A stretch of DNA of 64,000 bases from Myxocyprinus asiaticus (GCF_019703515.2 NC_059348.1:27248656-27312655), one strand, 5' to 3'. Numbered from the stretch's first letter, positions 1 through 11,927 are shown. Made by a program: numbers and translations. Notes: generated by a model from the letters alone, not told the origin.

Positions 1-355
1 TACTCACCTCAATCCGGACTGCGGAGGACAAGTCTCAGTTTCCTCCACTTCTGAGAACGCCAATCTGCACATCTTATCACGTGGCTCACTGTGCATGACA
101 CTGCGGAGACTCCACATGTGGAGGCTCATACTACTCTCCGCAATCCACGCACAAATTACTACGCGCCCCATTGAGAGCGAGAACCACTAATTGTGACCAC
201 GAGGAGGTTACCCCATGTGACTCTACCCTCCCTAGCAACCGGGCCAATTTGGTTGCTTAGGAGACCTGGCTGGAGTCACTCAGCACACCCTGGATTCGAA
301 CTCACGACTCCAGGGGTGGTAGTCAGCGTCAATACTCGCTCAGATACCCAGGCCC
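1..355 (-). mobile_element. tRNA-derived SINE, antisense
   Basis: Read on the minus strand, the element starts near 355 with a tRNA-like head (GGGCCTGGGTATCTGAGCGA). It has a good box B (GAGTTCGAATCCAGGG) at about 288-303, then a body running to the left edge. A second copy of the same body lies at 29728-30095, which shows that it is a dispersed family. The head directly abuts the L1 fragment to its right. The family name is not assigned. Confidence 0.75.
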
Positions 356-429
356 CTTGGAATGTGGTCTTTATAATTTTGTTTTTGACACACTATCTAT
401 TTTTTCTAATATGTCAAAATGTCAAATGT

Positions 430-3240
430 TAAAATGAGTGGAATGTCTCTCTCCACGTGGAATGTGAATGGGTTGGGGCACCCCATAAAAACGTAACGTA
501 AGAAATATGATATAGCGTTTCTTCAAGAAACACATCTGTCCCCGTAGGAAGCTAAAAAATTTGGGAAGATATGGGGTGGACATGTTTTCTTTAGTGCTGG
601 CTCAAGTAAGAGCAGGGGAGTTTCACTTTGTCGATAACAACATAGCGTGAAAAGTGTATTTTAGATATATATATATATTTATATTTATATCTAAGTCCCT
701 CATTTCATCTGTTGTTGATTGCTCAATTGGAAATATCTTAGTCTTAGATCACACCCTGGTGTGTTTAGTGGTGTTGCCACATACAGAGAAAAATAAATCA
801 TTTAGTTGGCACTTTAATGTATCCCTTTTGCAAAATCCTTAATTCCAACAAATGTTAAAGGCTGAAATCAATGTTTATATGGAGACCAACTGGTCCTCAG
901 TATCCTCTGTGGGCATGGCTTGGGAGACACTTAAGGCAGTTCTTAGGGGCCAGATTATACAGTATGCCTCATTCACCTAAAAATCCAAAGCATGAGAACT
1001 CGTGGAATTGGAAGAGAATATTAAAAGTGCCAAGGCAGAGCTGAAGTGCCTAATGTCATCTGATGGCCACAGAGGACTGACCCGATTGAAATACAGATAT
1101 AATACTATTTTGTCGCGGAAGGTGAAGTTTTGGCTATTCATGGCAAGACAGTCATACTTTGAGTTGGGGGACAATGCAGGAAAGCTTTTGGCTAGATATA
1201 TAAAGCAGAGAGAGTCTTTTTCTACCATCCCTGCTGGTTGTGTAATATTTACCTCTGCCATTGATATTAATAATGCTTTTAAAGAATTCTATCTTGATCT
1301 CTATAGTTCCACATCTTCGTCTACTGATGAATATATTAGAAAATGTGTGGAACCATTGGAACTCCCTAAATTGTTGACTGAGCAAAAAAATTCTCTTGAT
1401 TCTGAGATAACCTTGGAGGAGCTTGGCAAGGTAATTAAGGCCTTGCCTACAGGCAAGGCTCCGGGGCCAGATGGCTTTGCCGCTGAATTTTTTAGATCTT
1501 ATGCTACAGAACTGGCTCCACTTTTGCTAGAAGTTTAGTTTCCGCCAACCTTGACACAAGCCCGGATCAGTCTGATTCTTAAAAAGGACAAAGATCCAAG
1601 CGAGTGTAAGAGTAACAGTCCAATTTGCCTGATCCAGCTAGATGCTTAAATATTGTCAAAAATCTTGGCTAACCGATTAAGTTATGACATCTCTTATACA
1701 TATAGATCAGGTGGGGTTTATTCAGGTCCGCAGCTCTTCTGATAACATTAGGCATTTCATCAATATCATGTGGTTAGTGGTGGACGATCAGACTCCGGTC
1801 GCTGCCATCTCACTTGACGCCAAAAAGGCGTTTGATATGGTAGAATGGGATTATTTTAAGATTTTGGAAATATACGGGTTCAGGAATACTTTTATTGGAT
1901 GGATTAAGTTACTTTATAGACACCCGGTAGTGGCGGTACAAACAAATGGATTAATTTCAGATTATTTTACTCTGGATAGGGGCACCCGGCAGGGTTGCCC
2001 TCTTTCCCCATTATTGTTCTGTCTTGCCCTGGAACCATTAGCAGCTGCGATAAGAAAGGAAGATGATTTTCCAGGGGTGATGGCAGGAGGTATGGCGCAT
2101 TAGCTTTTGCTTTACACAGATGATATTTTATTATTCGTCTCCGACTCCATTAGCTATATGCCTTGCCTCCACAGAATTATTAATTCCTTTTCTAAGTTCT
2201 CAGGATACAGGGTTAATTGGTCTAAATCCAAAGCTTTGGCTCTGACAGCTTACTACGGTAATGGCCCAAACAGGGCATTAAATATTTGGCCATTTTATTC
2301 CCAGCAAATTTGTGGGATTTAGAGTTAATTTTGATCCCTTAATAAAAAGGTTTTCGAGCGATGTGGGCAGGTGGGCTTCATTACATTTATCTATGATTGG
2401 GAAGGTTAATGTTTTAAAATGAATTGTATTCCAAAATTCATCTACCTGCTACAGTCTCTCCCTGTAGATGTCCCCCTCTTTTATTTCAAGCAATATGATA
2501 GTATAGCAAAGTCCTTCATTTGGAATGGTAAGCATCCCAGATTACATTTCAATAAGTTACATAGGCCGATTGACAAAGGTGGGCTAGGCCTACCCAAGAT
2601 TGTTTTATTATTATGCATTCGGTCTCAGACATTTCGCTCATTGGTCGCTTCCACCTGAGAGAGCTCATCCCTGGTTTTGTATTGAACAGGAAGTTCTTGC
2701 CCCTATTTTGCCATTGCAAAGCCTTTCTATTAAACTAACCGGAGAAGTTAAGTCACATCCCTTTATCTCGCATTTGCACACGGTATGGACAAAAGTGTCC
2801 AGAGTGTTTAATTCAGATATTTATTTAAATGTTGCCTCGCACATATGGCTGAACCCAAAATTAAGTATTAATAAGTCCCCTTTCTGCTGGTCAGAGTGGA
2901 TTGTGAGGGAGGTTAATATGCTCAGTGACCTATAAGAGAGTGGAGTGTTGAGATCTTTTGAAAATTATGGTTCAACATTTTAGGATTCCCAGATCTCTGT
3001 TTTTTAGGAATTTACAGCGGCACCACCTGCTCTGTACTATTTTTGGGAGTAGCATACACCCCCCTAAAGCGGCAGATACTCTGGGAGTGGTGATTACTGC
3101 TTTTGGAAAAGGTCATGAGGTACTAGTGGGAGTTAAGTATTGATTCTGTTTGTATATATTTAGCTGTTCTTTGTTTAATATATCAGTCAATAAAAAAAAT
3201 AAAAAAAATAAAATAAAAAAATAAAATAAAATAAAAACAC
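430..3240 (+). mobile_element. L1-type LINE, decayed ORF2
   Basis: This is a 5'-truncated non-LTR retrotransposon. The start of an endonuclease domain is visible at about 440-540 (STWNVNGLG, then FLQETHLSP), followed by reverse transcriptase motifs. These are GKAPGPDGFAAEFF at about 1450-1495, motif A SLDAKKAFDMVEW near 1810-1850, motif B GTRQGCPLSPLLF near 1980-2020, and the catalytic box near 2110. The catalytic box reads YTDD instead of the usual (F/Y)ADD. Stop codons and frameshifts break the frame at about 1538, 2103, 2322 and 2658, and the endonuclease is shortened. The 3' end is an A-rich AAATAAA-type tail at about 3188-3237. No ORF1 is visible. It is certainly inactive. Confidence 0.9.
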
Positions 3241-5063
3241 ACAAAAAACTAAAACTAAAAATAACACAGGGTTGAGTAAACAATGACTGAATTTTCTTTT
3301 TTGTGAACTATACATTTAAGCTTACAGTAATTCCACTTTTAGTGAATTACAGTAAACACTTTTTTTTTTTTTTTTTTTTTACAAAGTGAGTCTATCACAG
3401 CATGTCACAGATGCAATGGCGCACAATGGTGAACATCCACTTTCTCAGTGGTCTTCGTTCCAGAAGTATATTTCCAATTCATTTTCTCTATTGGGATTTA
3501 AAAATAATTCTTCAATCAAGAGTTCTAAGCCTTGAACCAAACAACCAACTATTTATCTTAAACTATTTGATGAAAAACATCTCCGGTTACACATGTAACC
3601 TCGGTTACCTGAGAAGAAGAGAAAAAGACATTGCGAGAATCGCTATGGGGAATTCCTTTCGATGACTTAGTTGAAGCCCTTGTACAATAACGGCAATCCT
3701 GAGATTGGCAATGGTGTTTGAGCCCCAACACTTTAGGCATGAAGTTGGCCTTTATAAGCAGGTGTGTGAACACCATTTCTTCAGAATTTTCTGACTGAGG
3801 GACAAGAGCGCATCGCTCAAACCTCGAAACTCTGTAGTAGTACTGCGGATAGATTTCGCAATGTCTCGTTCTCTTCATCTCAGGGAACGTCTCGGTTACA
3901 TACGTAACCTCAGTTCCCTGAGACGAAGGGAATGAGACTTTGCGTTCTAACCCATATGGGGATTTGTCCTTCCACACGACCTAGTTGAAACCTCTCTACA
4001 ATAATGCCAATATTCTAATATTGGCTATAGTGTTGGGACAATAAGCGCTCTAGAAAGAGTGGACTTTGAAACAGATGGACGCCACGTAGTGTTTGTGACA
4101 ACCAACCTGCTGCAAAGCATATGTCCTGCTAGGACACACCATTTATTCATACCCATGAGACCATGTCTCTAGTTAAATGCATTTTCACACCAATAGGGCA
4201 TCTCACGCCCTGTGATTCATAAGTGAGGGCACTCGCATCAATGATCTAGTGAGAGAACCTTTGCTTGGAGACAGACATGCCTTTTGTGCATCCTCCATAA
4301 TAAACAAAGAGCTGAACCGACAGCCTAAACTGGTTGGTGCACTCCACATACATGTAATGCCCGCACAGGGAACCTTGCAGGGCAATTTTTTTTTATTTTT
4401 GGTTGATGCATTTTTTCGAAAGAGCCATATCACAAACAAATATTTTACTATTTTCAAAAACAAAGCTTTTCAATAAAATAAAATGTTTATTTTGCACATA
4501 GACTACTCAAAAACAAACAAATATGCAAAAATTAATAGGTAACATGATGCAATATGGAATTGAGTACACGTGTTTGTGCGGGTCTCCATAAAATTACTTC
4601 ATTTTACAATTGTTCATGAAAAATGTAACTTCCCTTTTGGGCTGGACAATACGTAAAAAATATTTGAACGATAATCGCATTAAAAAAAAAAATCGCGATA
4701 TCCGATTATATGGTCAACCCCCAAGGTCGGTGAATATTTTTGCTTTATTGATTTTGCTTTAAAAATTAAATTTATTGAAACACTAAAAACTTAAGACATT
4801 TCTAAATTCAAATTGCACATTAAACGAAACGAAAAAAGCAATTAAAATAATGAAGTGATTCAAAAATCGTATATATAACCACCTCCCCAAATCCAAACAT
4901 TTACCATCTCCAACGGCCCCATTTGCCATCACGCAATCATCCGTCAACAACACCAGGTGAAAAATTACTAATAGCATACAAATGAAGAACTAAAGACAAT
5001 TATAAATGTAAAGATGATAATAATAATAATAATACTCATTATAAATAAGCCTAATTAATTCCA
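3241..5063. other. Non-coding, repeat-derived stretch
   Basis: No gene is supported here. A poly-T run lies at about 3359-3380, a palindromic element at 3587-3950 is listed separately, and AT-rich sequence follows. Around 4640-4710 a GGGCTGGACAATA start followed by CGATAATCGCA and ATCGCGATATCCG looks like the terminus of a fish DNA transposon, but I could not find its other end. (ATA)n lies at about 5018-5033. Confidence 0.5.
3587..3950. repeat. Palindrome-ended interspersed repeat
   Basis: A segment of about 325 bp is bounded by inverted ends. The left end starts GGTTACATGTAACCTCGG and runs to CATTGCG near 3635; the right end runs from CGCAATGTCTCG at about 3853 to GGTTACATACGTAACC near 3910. 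Immediately to the right the same terminal sequence recurs in the opposite direction (to TTTGCG near 3945), so 3853-3945 is itself a hairpin with arms of about 45 bp. The interior resembles, in reverse, a block at about 10320-10400, which supports a dispersed family. The class is not assigned. Confidence 0.65.
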
Positions 5064-5313
5064 TTGTGTGGGTGGCTGTGGCTCAGAGTGGGTTGGCCAC
5101 TAATCGCAGGGTTGGCGGTTTGATTCCCGGACCACATGACTCCACATGCCGAAGTGTGCTTGGGCAAGACACTTGGGCGCCTTGCATGGCAGCTCTGCCG
5201 TCATTGGTGTGTGAGTGTGTGTGTGTGTGAATGGGTGAATGAGTCACAGTGTAAAGCACTTTGAAAAATGCTACGGTTAAAAAAGCGCTATATAAGTGCA
5301 GACCATTTACCAT
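5064..5313 (+). mobile_element. tRNA-derived SINE
   Basis: The tRNA-like head has box A near 5071-5090 (GGTGGCTGTGGCTCAGAG) and box B near 5117 (GGTTTGATTCCCGG). A short (TG)n lies at about 5213-5229. The 3' tail reads AAGCGCTATATAAGTGCAG then ACCATTTACC, a tail found on many teleost SINEs. Orientation is plus. I see no clear target duplication. Confidence 0.8.
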
Positions 5314-5739
5314 TTTCCTCAAAAATACTGCCAAATGTGTGTTCTTATCGAATGTGTTTGTATTGCGTTTTGGTAATACAGTTTATGCTGCCTAAAGAAA
5401 AGAAAATAGAACAACATTTTAGGTTCAAAGTGAACGTGTCTTGTATTACTTTATGATTTAATCACTTTCGTCTTTGTTTCTTTAATACAAAGATACCTGT
5501 ATATATTATTGAACATGCAGAGATGCGTTCACAATGTGTAAGAGCGAACAGCTCACAAACTGCGTACAACAGTTTGCGAAAAGCAAACTAAACTCACAGC
5601 ACCTCATGAGATGATCGGAGATCATTTGTAGCATTCTCATAGACCACATTATTCTTGCAAACAGTTTTCAGACGAATGAAACAGAGAAAAAGGAGTGATA
5701 ACTCTTTACATGCACTTGTTCCACGAGACAGGATCCCGT

Positions 5740-5880
5740 TGTGTGCCTCAAACAGCGAATCATACAGGCTTTTCTTTTGTCTGTTCTTAAAAATATAATA
5801 AAGTGTGTTTCTTCTTGTTATGTGTCACTCCAAGACATCTTACAGGTCACCCGCCTGTTGCGGATAGATGAGCAAATTTA
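5740..5880 (+). repeat. Direct-repeat copy 1 (pairs with 7970)
   Basis: About 135 bp containing TTTTCTTTTGTCTGTTCTT, then a TGTGTCACTCCAAGACATC-type stretch and CTTACAGGTCA. A diverged copy in the same orientation lies at about 7970-8110. The pair brackets about 2.1 kb. Confidence 0.55.
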
Positions 5881-6059
5881 CTCGCGCATGAAATACATTT
5901 GCACAAGGAGCTCGCGAACTGGATTGAGCCTCGTCGCATTTTGCGGGTGGCGGATGCTATATGTTGGGTCTCATGTATTCAGATAGAAGAGAAAGGCAGG
6001 CCTAACACAGTCGTAAAACCTAACTCAGGCCCCCACATAACAAGTCATAAATATTACTG

Positions 6060-7009
6060 ATAAAAACCGCGCCAAATTCAAACAAAGGGAGTCCAAAACA
6101 GACTACAAATCCCATGAAGCCTTGCTCACTAAAGCATCGAACTCTCAACTCCTATTGGATGAGGCACACGAAAGAACGCACCTCAACCATGACATCATCA
6201 GGAGTAGAAATACCTCTGAAATGCTTCCGGGATTTGCTTCCAGCAACTTTGCTCGCCGTGTGTAGACACAGCTCATCGCTGCTCTCAGGTGCAGCCTCGT
6301 GGCACAAGGAAGTAACGTCCGACTTGAAACTGTGGCCATACAATCTCCATCTCGCTAGACGAGTTGAGATTACTCTGTGTTCAACCGAACACTCTAACGG
6401 ATCCGAAGGAGACCGCCGAGCAATCTGCATCTTCATCCGTTTGCCTGCAGAAGTGAAGAGATTAAAGATTTCTCTTCCATCATCAATCAAGTCGACGTCG
6501 CTGATTTGTCCGCCAGCCCGCCGAGAATCAGCAGCCGTACCGCCTGCCGACAGAGTGAAGAAACAGCCTCCCGTCATCACCCGAGCCTCGAGGAACCGAG
6601 TCGGAGTTAAAGGACGGATGAACACACATTCTGCGTCCTCATGCGATTAATTGTAAGAGGGCAGAGATAGAATATTATAGTGTGTTATTCTTGTGTATCA
6701 AGGTTATTGCTTGTACAGTTTACGGACCACCGTGTCCGCTCATTATTAATACTCGGGGTATTAATTATCACAAATGAGATTTGCTGTATTGTAGTCCAAC
6801 CACATTGGACTGTTGTGCATTTCCGCCATCGCGGGTGAGACCGGCAAACTGAGTTTATCCATTAAAGAATCAAAGACCGCAGGACGGTTTACGAGCCGTC
6901 CACCGCGTCTCTGATTGATAAACTAACAGCTGCTTTCTCTCCCACGATCGCGAAACCGGCTTTGGGGCCGTCACTTTATTCTCTCTCTCTGTCTCTCGTA
7001 CTAACCACA

Positions 7010-7044
<35 letters not shown>

Positions 7045-7400
7045 ATGTGTTATAGGATTATTTTGATTTCCATATCTAATCATATCACTGTTTAGTTTGT
7101 AGTTGTAAGTTGGAAGTTTATTGACTGCATTGAATTGATTATTAATTGATATTACTGCATAAATAAACTTTGTTATATTACAAAGAGAAGCGTTTTGGTT
7201 TGTTTTGCATACACCTGTGTCATGCTGATGGGATGTCAGTGCTCGGATTCAAGCCTTCATTCATTGTTTTTTCCCCGAAAATCGATATTCTTCGGATGTC
7301 AATTTTCCTAAGAAAACAATCTAATATTGAGACTGTTTTACTATCTGGTTATTAGTCCCTGATTCCAGGGTGGTGCCCCATCAATATTAATCCTTATTAA
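6060..7400 (+). other. LTR-like repeat block, unassigned
   Basis: A CpG-containing block with an ACTACAAATCCCATGAAGC motif at about 6099-6120 continues through a stretch that is open on both strands (about 6114-6650) but has no recognisable domain. It contains an (AC)n microsatellite at 7010-7042 and an AATAAA at about 7160. After it come CCCTGATTCCAGG and TGGTGCCCC (7358-7380), which resemble an LTR end plus primer-binding site. The order promoter-like block, polyadenylation signal, then a TGG-starting site fits an LTR, but I found no matching second LTR and no gag or pol, so this is a weak call. Confidence 0.3.
7010..7042. repeat. (AC)n microsatellite
   Basis: A pure dinucleotide run of about 16 units, inside the LTR-like block. 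Confidence 0.95.
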
Positions 7401-7969
7401 TATTCTATTGATTTTTGATAATTGATAATTATCTTTGATGATTGTTGAATTTGAATGATCAATATGCTAATGTTAATTTTAATTAATGTTTCATCAATGT
7501 TAATGATTAATGATTATTTTTAATAATTGTTGATTTAAAGGATTAAAAAAAAACTAACATTGATTCTCATCCATGTTCTGTTGATTTTAATAATTAATAA
7601 TTATCTTTAATAATTATTAATTATTGCTAATAACCAAACCCGCTACTAAACGTAGCGCACTACGTTTACTGGAGCCCCATATGAGGTTTTAATGAGTTAG
7701 ATTCAATTTATTAATTTAAATATTAATTAATAACTAATTAAATAATTATTATCTCTGATAGTAACACTGATCTAAAACCAGTAAAGCCCTACATATAGCA
7801 CACCCTGCGTGCACATAAAAAAATAACGAACGTTCATAAAATCGCTCATAGAAAATGCTCTTAACAGCTAAGATCAATAGTTAATGGGAAACGAGGTGCA
7901 GAACTCTATGCATGTGCGTGTCTTGTAGAAGCACTTTCATTGCACTCGTGAACAGCAGAGCTCACTGCG
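7401..7969. other. AT-rich stretch without gene
   Basis: Long degenerate runs based on TTAAT/AATTA (about 7380-7760), interrupted by ACTGGAGCCCCATATGAGG at about 7666-7684. That motif echoes the TGGTGCCCC motif about 300 bp upstream. No coding signal is seen. Confidence 0.5.
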
Positions 7970-8110
7970 CACACATCAAATCAGACGCACATCGGCAGCT
8001 TTTCTTTCGTCTGTTCTTCAAAATAGAATCACGTTTCGTCAAACGTGCGTCTTTGTGTTTAATTTCTTGTAATATATCACTCCGAGATGTCTTACAGGTC
8101 ATCTTCCACA
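7970..8110 (+). repeat. Direct-repeat copy 2 (pairs with 5740)
   Basis: It matches 5740-5880 in order and orientation: CTTTTCTTTCGTCTGTTCTT, then TATCACTCCGAGATGTC and CTTACAGGTCA. The copies are diverged, so this is old. Confidence 0.55.
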
Positions 8111-8559
8111 GTGGCTGGTACATCAGCAAAATAATCCGCATTTGGCGGCAGTTCATTTCAAAACTTGTTCACCAGGAGTAGGCTGTATGACAAATTTGGA
8201 AGAAAGGAAATTAAAACAGTGTCATTGACTTCAAGCTTTGCAATTGCACCCACACTTTCTGTTGGAAAATTATCTCTAGAAAGTTTTAAATGATCATGTG
8301 TTGTTGAATGTTGAGACAACCGGCGAGCCACTTGATTTTAAACCAAGAGCCACTTGTGACTCGCAAGCCATAGGTTCCGACCCCTGCTTTAGATCTATTG
8401 ATGCAAATCAGCCCAAGGGCAGATGTGCGGTAAGAAGCCTGCCGTCTCACTCTGGAACTGAAGACCTCGGCTGTAGAACCTTTGTGTACGCCGCATCTTT
8501 ATTTAAACAACACACAGAGGCAACAATCTGTGTAATATCAGTATGTAATTATCACATAT

Positions 8560-8840
8560 GCAATCTCCCAGCGAACTCCGGCGAGGAGGGAAAGGGAACA
8601 GCATGTAAATGTGTGCATGTTGAGTATGTGCAATGCAAGCTGATGCAACCAGTGCTTTATCTATTGTATGAGAAAATCACCACACAGAACCAACACACAT
8701 GCAATCTCCCAGCGAACTCCAGTGAGGAGGGGAAGTGAACAGCATGTAAATGCATGCATGTCGAGCATGTGCAGCGCGAGCAGACACAACCAGTGCTTTC
8801 TCCATTGCCGTGTGCTGATCTGAAATAGAACGGTGAGTCA
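8560..8840 (+). repeat. Two-unit tandem repeat, about 141 bp
   Basis: GCAATCTCCCAGCGAACTCC begins at 8560 and again at 8701. Each unit continues through an AACAGCATGTAAATG motif and ends with AACCAGTGCTTT. The units differ at scattered CpG positions (for example TGCAATGCAAGC against TGCAGCGCGAGC), so the duplication is not recent. Confidence 0.85.
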
Positions 8841-8939
8841 TCAGACTGAGTCACCGGTGACTGTGACCCGCAGCGCCATCTTGAGGCAACAATGACATTT
8901 TGTGTCACATCCATGACTCTGTCATGGCACGAATTAGCT

Positions 8940-10398
8940 TGAGTCGACAGCTGGTTTTGAACCGCGATCCTCTGACTCTAAGGCAAACACTTAATGAGGC
9001 GAGTTAAAACAAAATCCGGATCTTCAGGAAGAATGGTGCTGCCCTTTGAGATGCAGTCTTTTGACGGCAGCTAGACTGCAGTACCACTCCCAGGTGAGAT
9101 ATTTCTGGCTCGACTGGAGGGGACCACTGTAAACCGAGCTCCTCAACCATCCGTGAGGGGACACGAACCAGCTCTTATCAGTGGCATGCATACGCTCCTC
9201 ACCCTCACGGGATTAAAGGGACGGCGACATCTTCCATGGACCACTCGCTCATATTTAATGCTGCAAGGGACATGATGTCATCCCCATCATCAGAACCGAC
9301 AACGTGATAAGGCCGTGCACTCCATTAGGGGGCTGGAGCTCATCATGCATATACTGTACTGGTGGGGACGCTACATTGGAAGATCGAGGGGATCGCAGGG
9401 CTTGCACCAGCGTGGGATCTTCTTCAACTTCATCCAACTGAACCTCATGGCCCCGTCGTACCTCCCTGTGTGAACCCTAGGGATCTAACACAGAGGAGGC
9501 AGGTGGGAGGGTGGAGGTGGAGCATCCGGAGACTCATGCCCTCGCAGTGAGGGCAGTCTGTTTCTATGAGAGCCGCTTCAGCGTGGGCACGGCCCAGACA
9601 GCGAACATTGCTTTCATGTTCATCTGACGGTGGGATGTGCCACTCGCATGCGGAACACTTGCGGAACGACAACTTGAAAAACCGCGTTGCACGCAAGCGG
9701 CTCTATATGTGATACATCAACATATTAATACGTTGTAACAATTTGGGAGAGGAGGAAGCTGGGACCAGTTTGACAAAACACGCAGACATTTATTGCTGCA
9801 CTTTTCAGCGTCACACAATAAGGCTTTTCAGCTGAAACATTCACCGCACGTGCTGCTTTTCAGCAGACACGTTCAAGACAATGTCACACACAAAGACATC
9901 GCTCATGTATCTCTCTCTCTCCATCTGCCGCTGTCTCCTCTCCTCAAATACTCCCACCGCCCCTCACTGGAACGCGAGACCGGTGTGGCACACAGGTGGA
10001 ACTCATTTGCCACTTATCTTCCTGGCCTCGCTCTGCCCAGAAGCCACTCGGCCCCGCCCTGCTCGCCACATACGTATATGAAAAGGATACAATATCTCCT
10101 GCCGGAATGCTGCGGGAAGAGGGGCGTGTCTCGCTGAAGTGCTGCATTGTTCAACGGGGAGCATCAGAAGTGAAGAACCTCTTCACCGAGAAGTACAGGC
10201 GATGAGTCATCCTGTCTGCATCTGCAGAGAAGATCCCGTCCACTGAAGAACTGTATCTCGACGGCAAAGCAAGGAGGGCTTTCAACACGAGAGATGATGT
10301 CGCTGTCTTGAAGGAAGAAAATTCTGAAGAAATGGTGTTCGCGCACCCACTTATATAGGCCAACTGCATGCCTAAAGGGGCGGGGTTCAAACACCATT
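8940..10398 (-). mobile_element. Decayed retroelement remnant, class unsure
   Basis: No intact gene is present. On the minus strand near 9445-9696 a fragment has paired cysteines and histidines (CSACEWHIP, then CLGRAHAEAAL, then CPHCEG). This resembles the zinc-binding block of gag-type proteins in fish retroelements, possibly DIRS or Gypsy. The right part (about 10150-10398), read on the minus strand, has a TATATAAG box near 10353 and GC-rich sequence like a terminal promoter repeat, and shares sequence with the element at 3587-3950. Boundaries are approximate. Confidence 0.4.
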
Positions 10399-10565
10399 TG
10401 ACCAGGACAGTGATAATTTGAAATGTACCTATTTCCAATGAGAAAACAGGCTAATGTGTGTCTTTTCGTTCACATAAAGTCAGAAAAAAACAACATATGA
10501 ATCCAAATTAACATGTATTTATACTAAAGTAATACAAAAATGACTACAAAAGATTTAGGAGTAAT

Positions 10566-11716
10566 TTATCGAAATTTACGATTATACTGTAAATCACTTT
10601 CACGAATCAGCCCCCAAATGTAGTCGCCCATAATGTTCTCATTATACTGTTCTTGGTAGCGGTGTTCAAAATCCAGTATATCATGATGGAAGTGCTCGCA
10701 TTGCTCCTCCGAGTATGCTCTCATGTTCTCCTTGAATTTATCAAGATGAGCATCAAGGATACGGACTTTGAGGGACATCTACAGCCCATTGTGCCGTAGT
10801 TCTTCACCAGAGTCTCAACCAGCTCCACATAGTTTTCGGCCTTGTGATTGCCCAGGAAGCCCCGAACCACTGCGACAAATTGTTCCGAGCCGCTTTCACT
10901 CCAAGAGCTTCTTTATCTGTGGTCCGACGAAGTCACCGGCTTTGACCTTTGCCTCAGACAGCTTAGGGAAGAAGTCTTGAAGGTACTTGAAGGCTGCCGA
11001 CTCCTTATCTAGAGCTCTGACAAATTGTTTCATAAGGCCCAATTTGATGTGCAGTGGTGGCATCAGCACCTTCCGGGGGTCCACCAGTGGCTCCCACTTG
11101 ACGTTGTTCCTCCCCACAGAGAACTCGGTCCGCTGTGGCCAGTCCCACTTGTGGTAGTGCACCTTGGTGTCCCTGCTGTCCCAAAGGCAAAGATAGCAGG
11201 GAAACTTGGTAAAACCGCCTTGGAGACCCATCAGGAATGCCACCATTTTTAAGTCTCCTATGAGCTCCCAGCCGTACTCATCATACTTCAAGGCATCCAG
11301 CAAGGTCTTGATGCTGTTGTAATCCTCTTTGAGGTGCACCAAGTGAGCCAGGGAAAAAGACAAGTACTTGTTACCATTATGGAGCAGCATGGCTTTGAGG
11401 CTCCTGGATGAGCTGTCAGTGAAGAGGCGCCACTCATTCTGGTTACAGGCGATTCCAATTGCCTCGAACAGACTGGTCACATTGTGGCAGAAGCAGAGCC
11501 CATCTTGACGGGTGAAGAAGCTGGAAAAAGGTTGGTGATGCTTCCTCTGATCTGCGACTTGCACACTTTCATCCAACAATTCCACTGCTTGAGCCTAGAT
11601 GTCAAAAGCTCGGCACTGGACGTGGTGAGACCAAGATCTCTAATCAAGTCATTGAGGTCTTTTTGGTTGGGGTAGTATGGGTTTCTCTCCTCAGCTCCAC
11701 CTCTGAAATCCCTCAA
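10566..11716 (-). pseudogene. Transposon-like gene, unknown function, broken
   Basis: Read on the minus strand, three pieces line up. An N-terminal part lies at 11716-11477 (MRDFRGGAEERNPYYPNQ). A main part at 11585-10896 contains FPCYLCLWDSRDTKVHYH, EFSVGRNNVKWEPLVDP and MPPLHIKLGLMKQFVRAL. A C-terminal part at 10778-10566 contains ILDFEHRYQEQYNENI and GDYIWGLIRES. Between 10896 and 10778 the frame is lost, although related sequence remains. The CYLCLW plus HYHKWDW pattern suggests a zinc site. I recall near-identical hypothetical proteins being multicopy in fish and invertebrate genomes, which suggests a mobile element, but no catalytic domain is recognised. The N-terminal piece stops exactly where the right inverted arm begins. 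Confidence 0.6.
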
Positions 11717-11927
11717 AGTCCATATCCTTGATGCTCATCTTGATAAATTTAAGGAGAACATGGGAGCGTACTCAGAGGAGCAAGGCGAGCGCTTCCATCA
11801 GGATATACTGGACTTTGAACGCCGCTACCAAGGACAGTATAACGAGAACATGATGGGAGACTACATTTGGGGGCTGATTCGTGAAAGTGATTTACAGTAT
11901 AATCATAAATTTATCACTGATAAATGA
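11709..11927 (+). pseudogene. Inverted second copy of C-terminal fragment
   Basis: The plus strand codes for the same C-terminal segment as 10778-10566 of the minus strand, in opposite orientation. It has an open frame from SLKVHILDAHLDKF through FHQDILDFERRYQGQ to MMGDYIWGLIRES and a TGA at 11925-11927. It has no start codon of its own. It differs from the minus-strand copy at several residues, so the arms have diverged or were not gene-converted recently. Confidence 0.7.

Noticed and set aside
238..360. Functional tRNA gene on the minus strand
   Set aside because: Box A and box B are present, but the acceptor stem is not closed and the sequence continues into a SINE body.
193..432. Small plus-strand protein, with a similar one at 29897-30112
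   Set aside because: Both are the antisense side of the same SINE; the shared peptide reflects repeat homology, not a gene family.
6114..6650. 178-codon open frame, also open on the other strand, as a gene
   Set aside because: No domain, no splice context, and both strands are open because of base composition. It lies in an LTR-like block.
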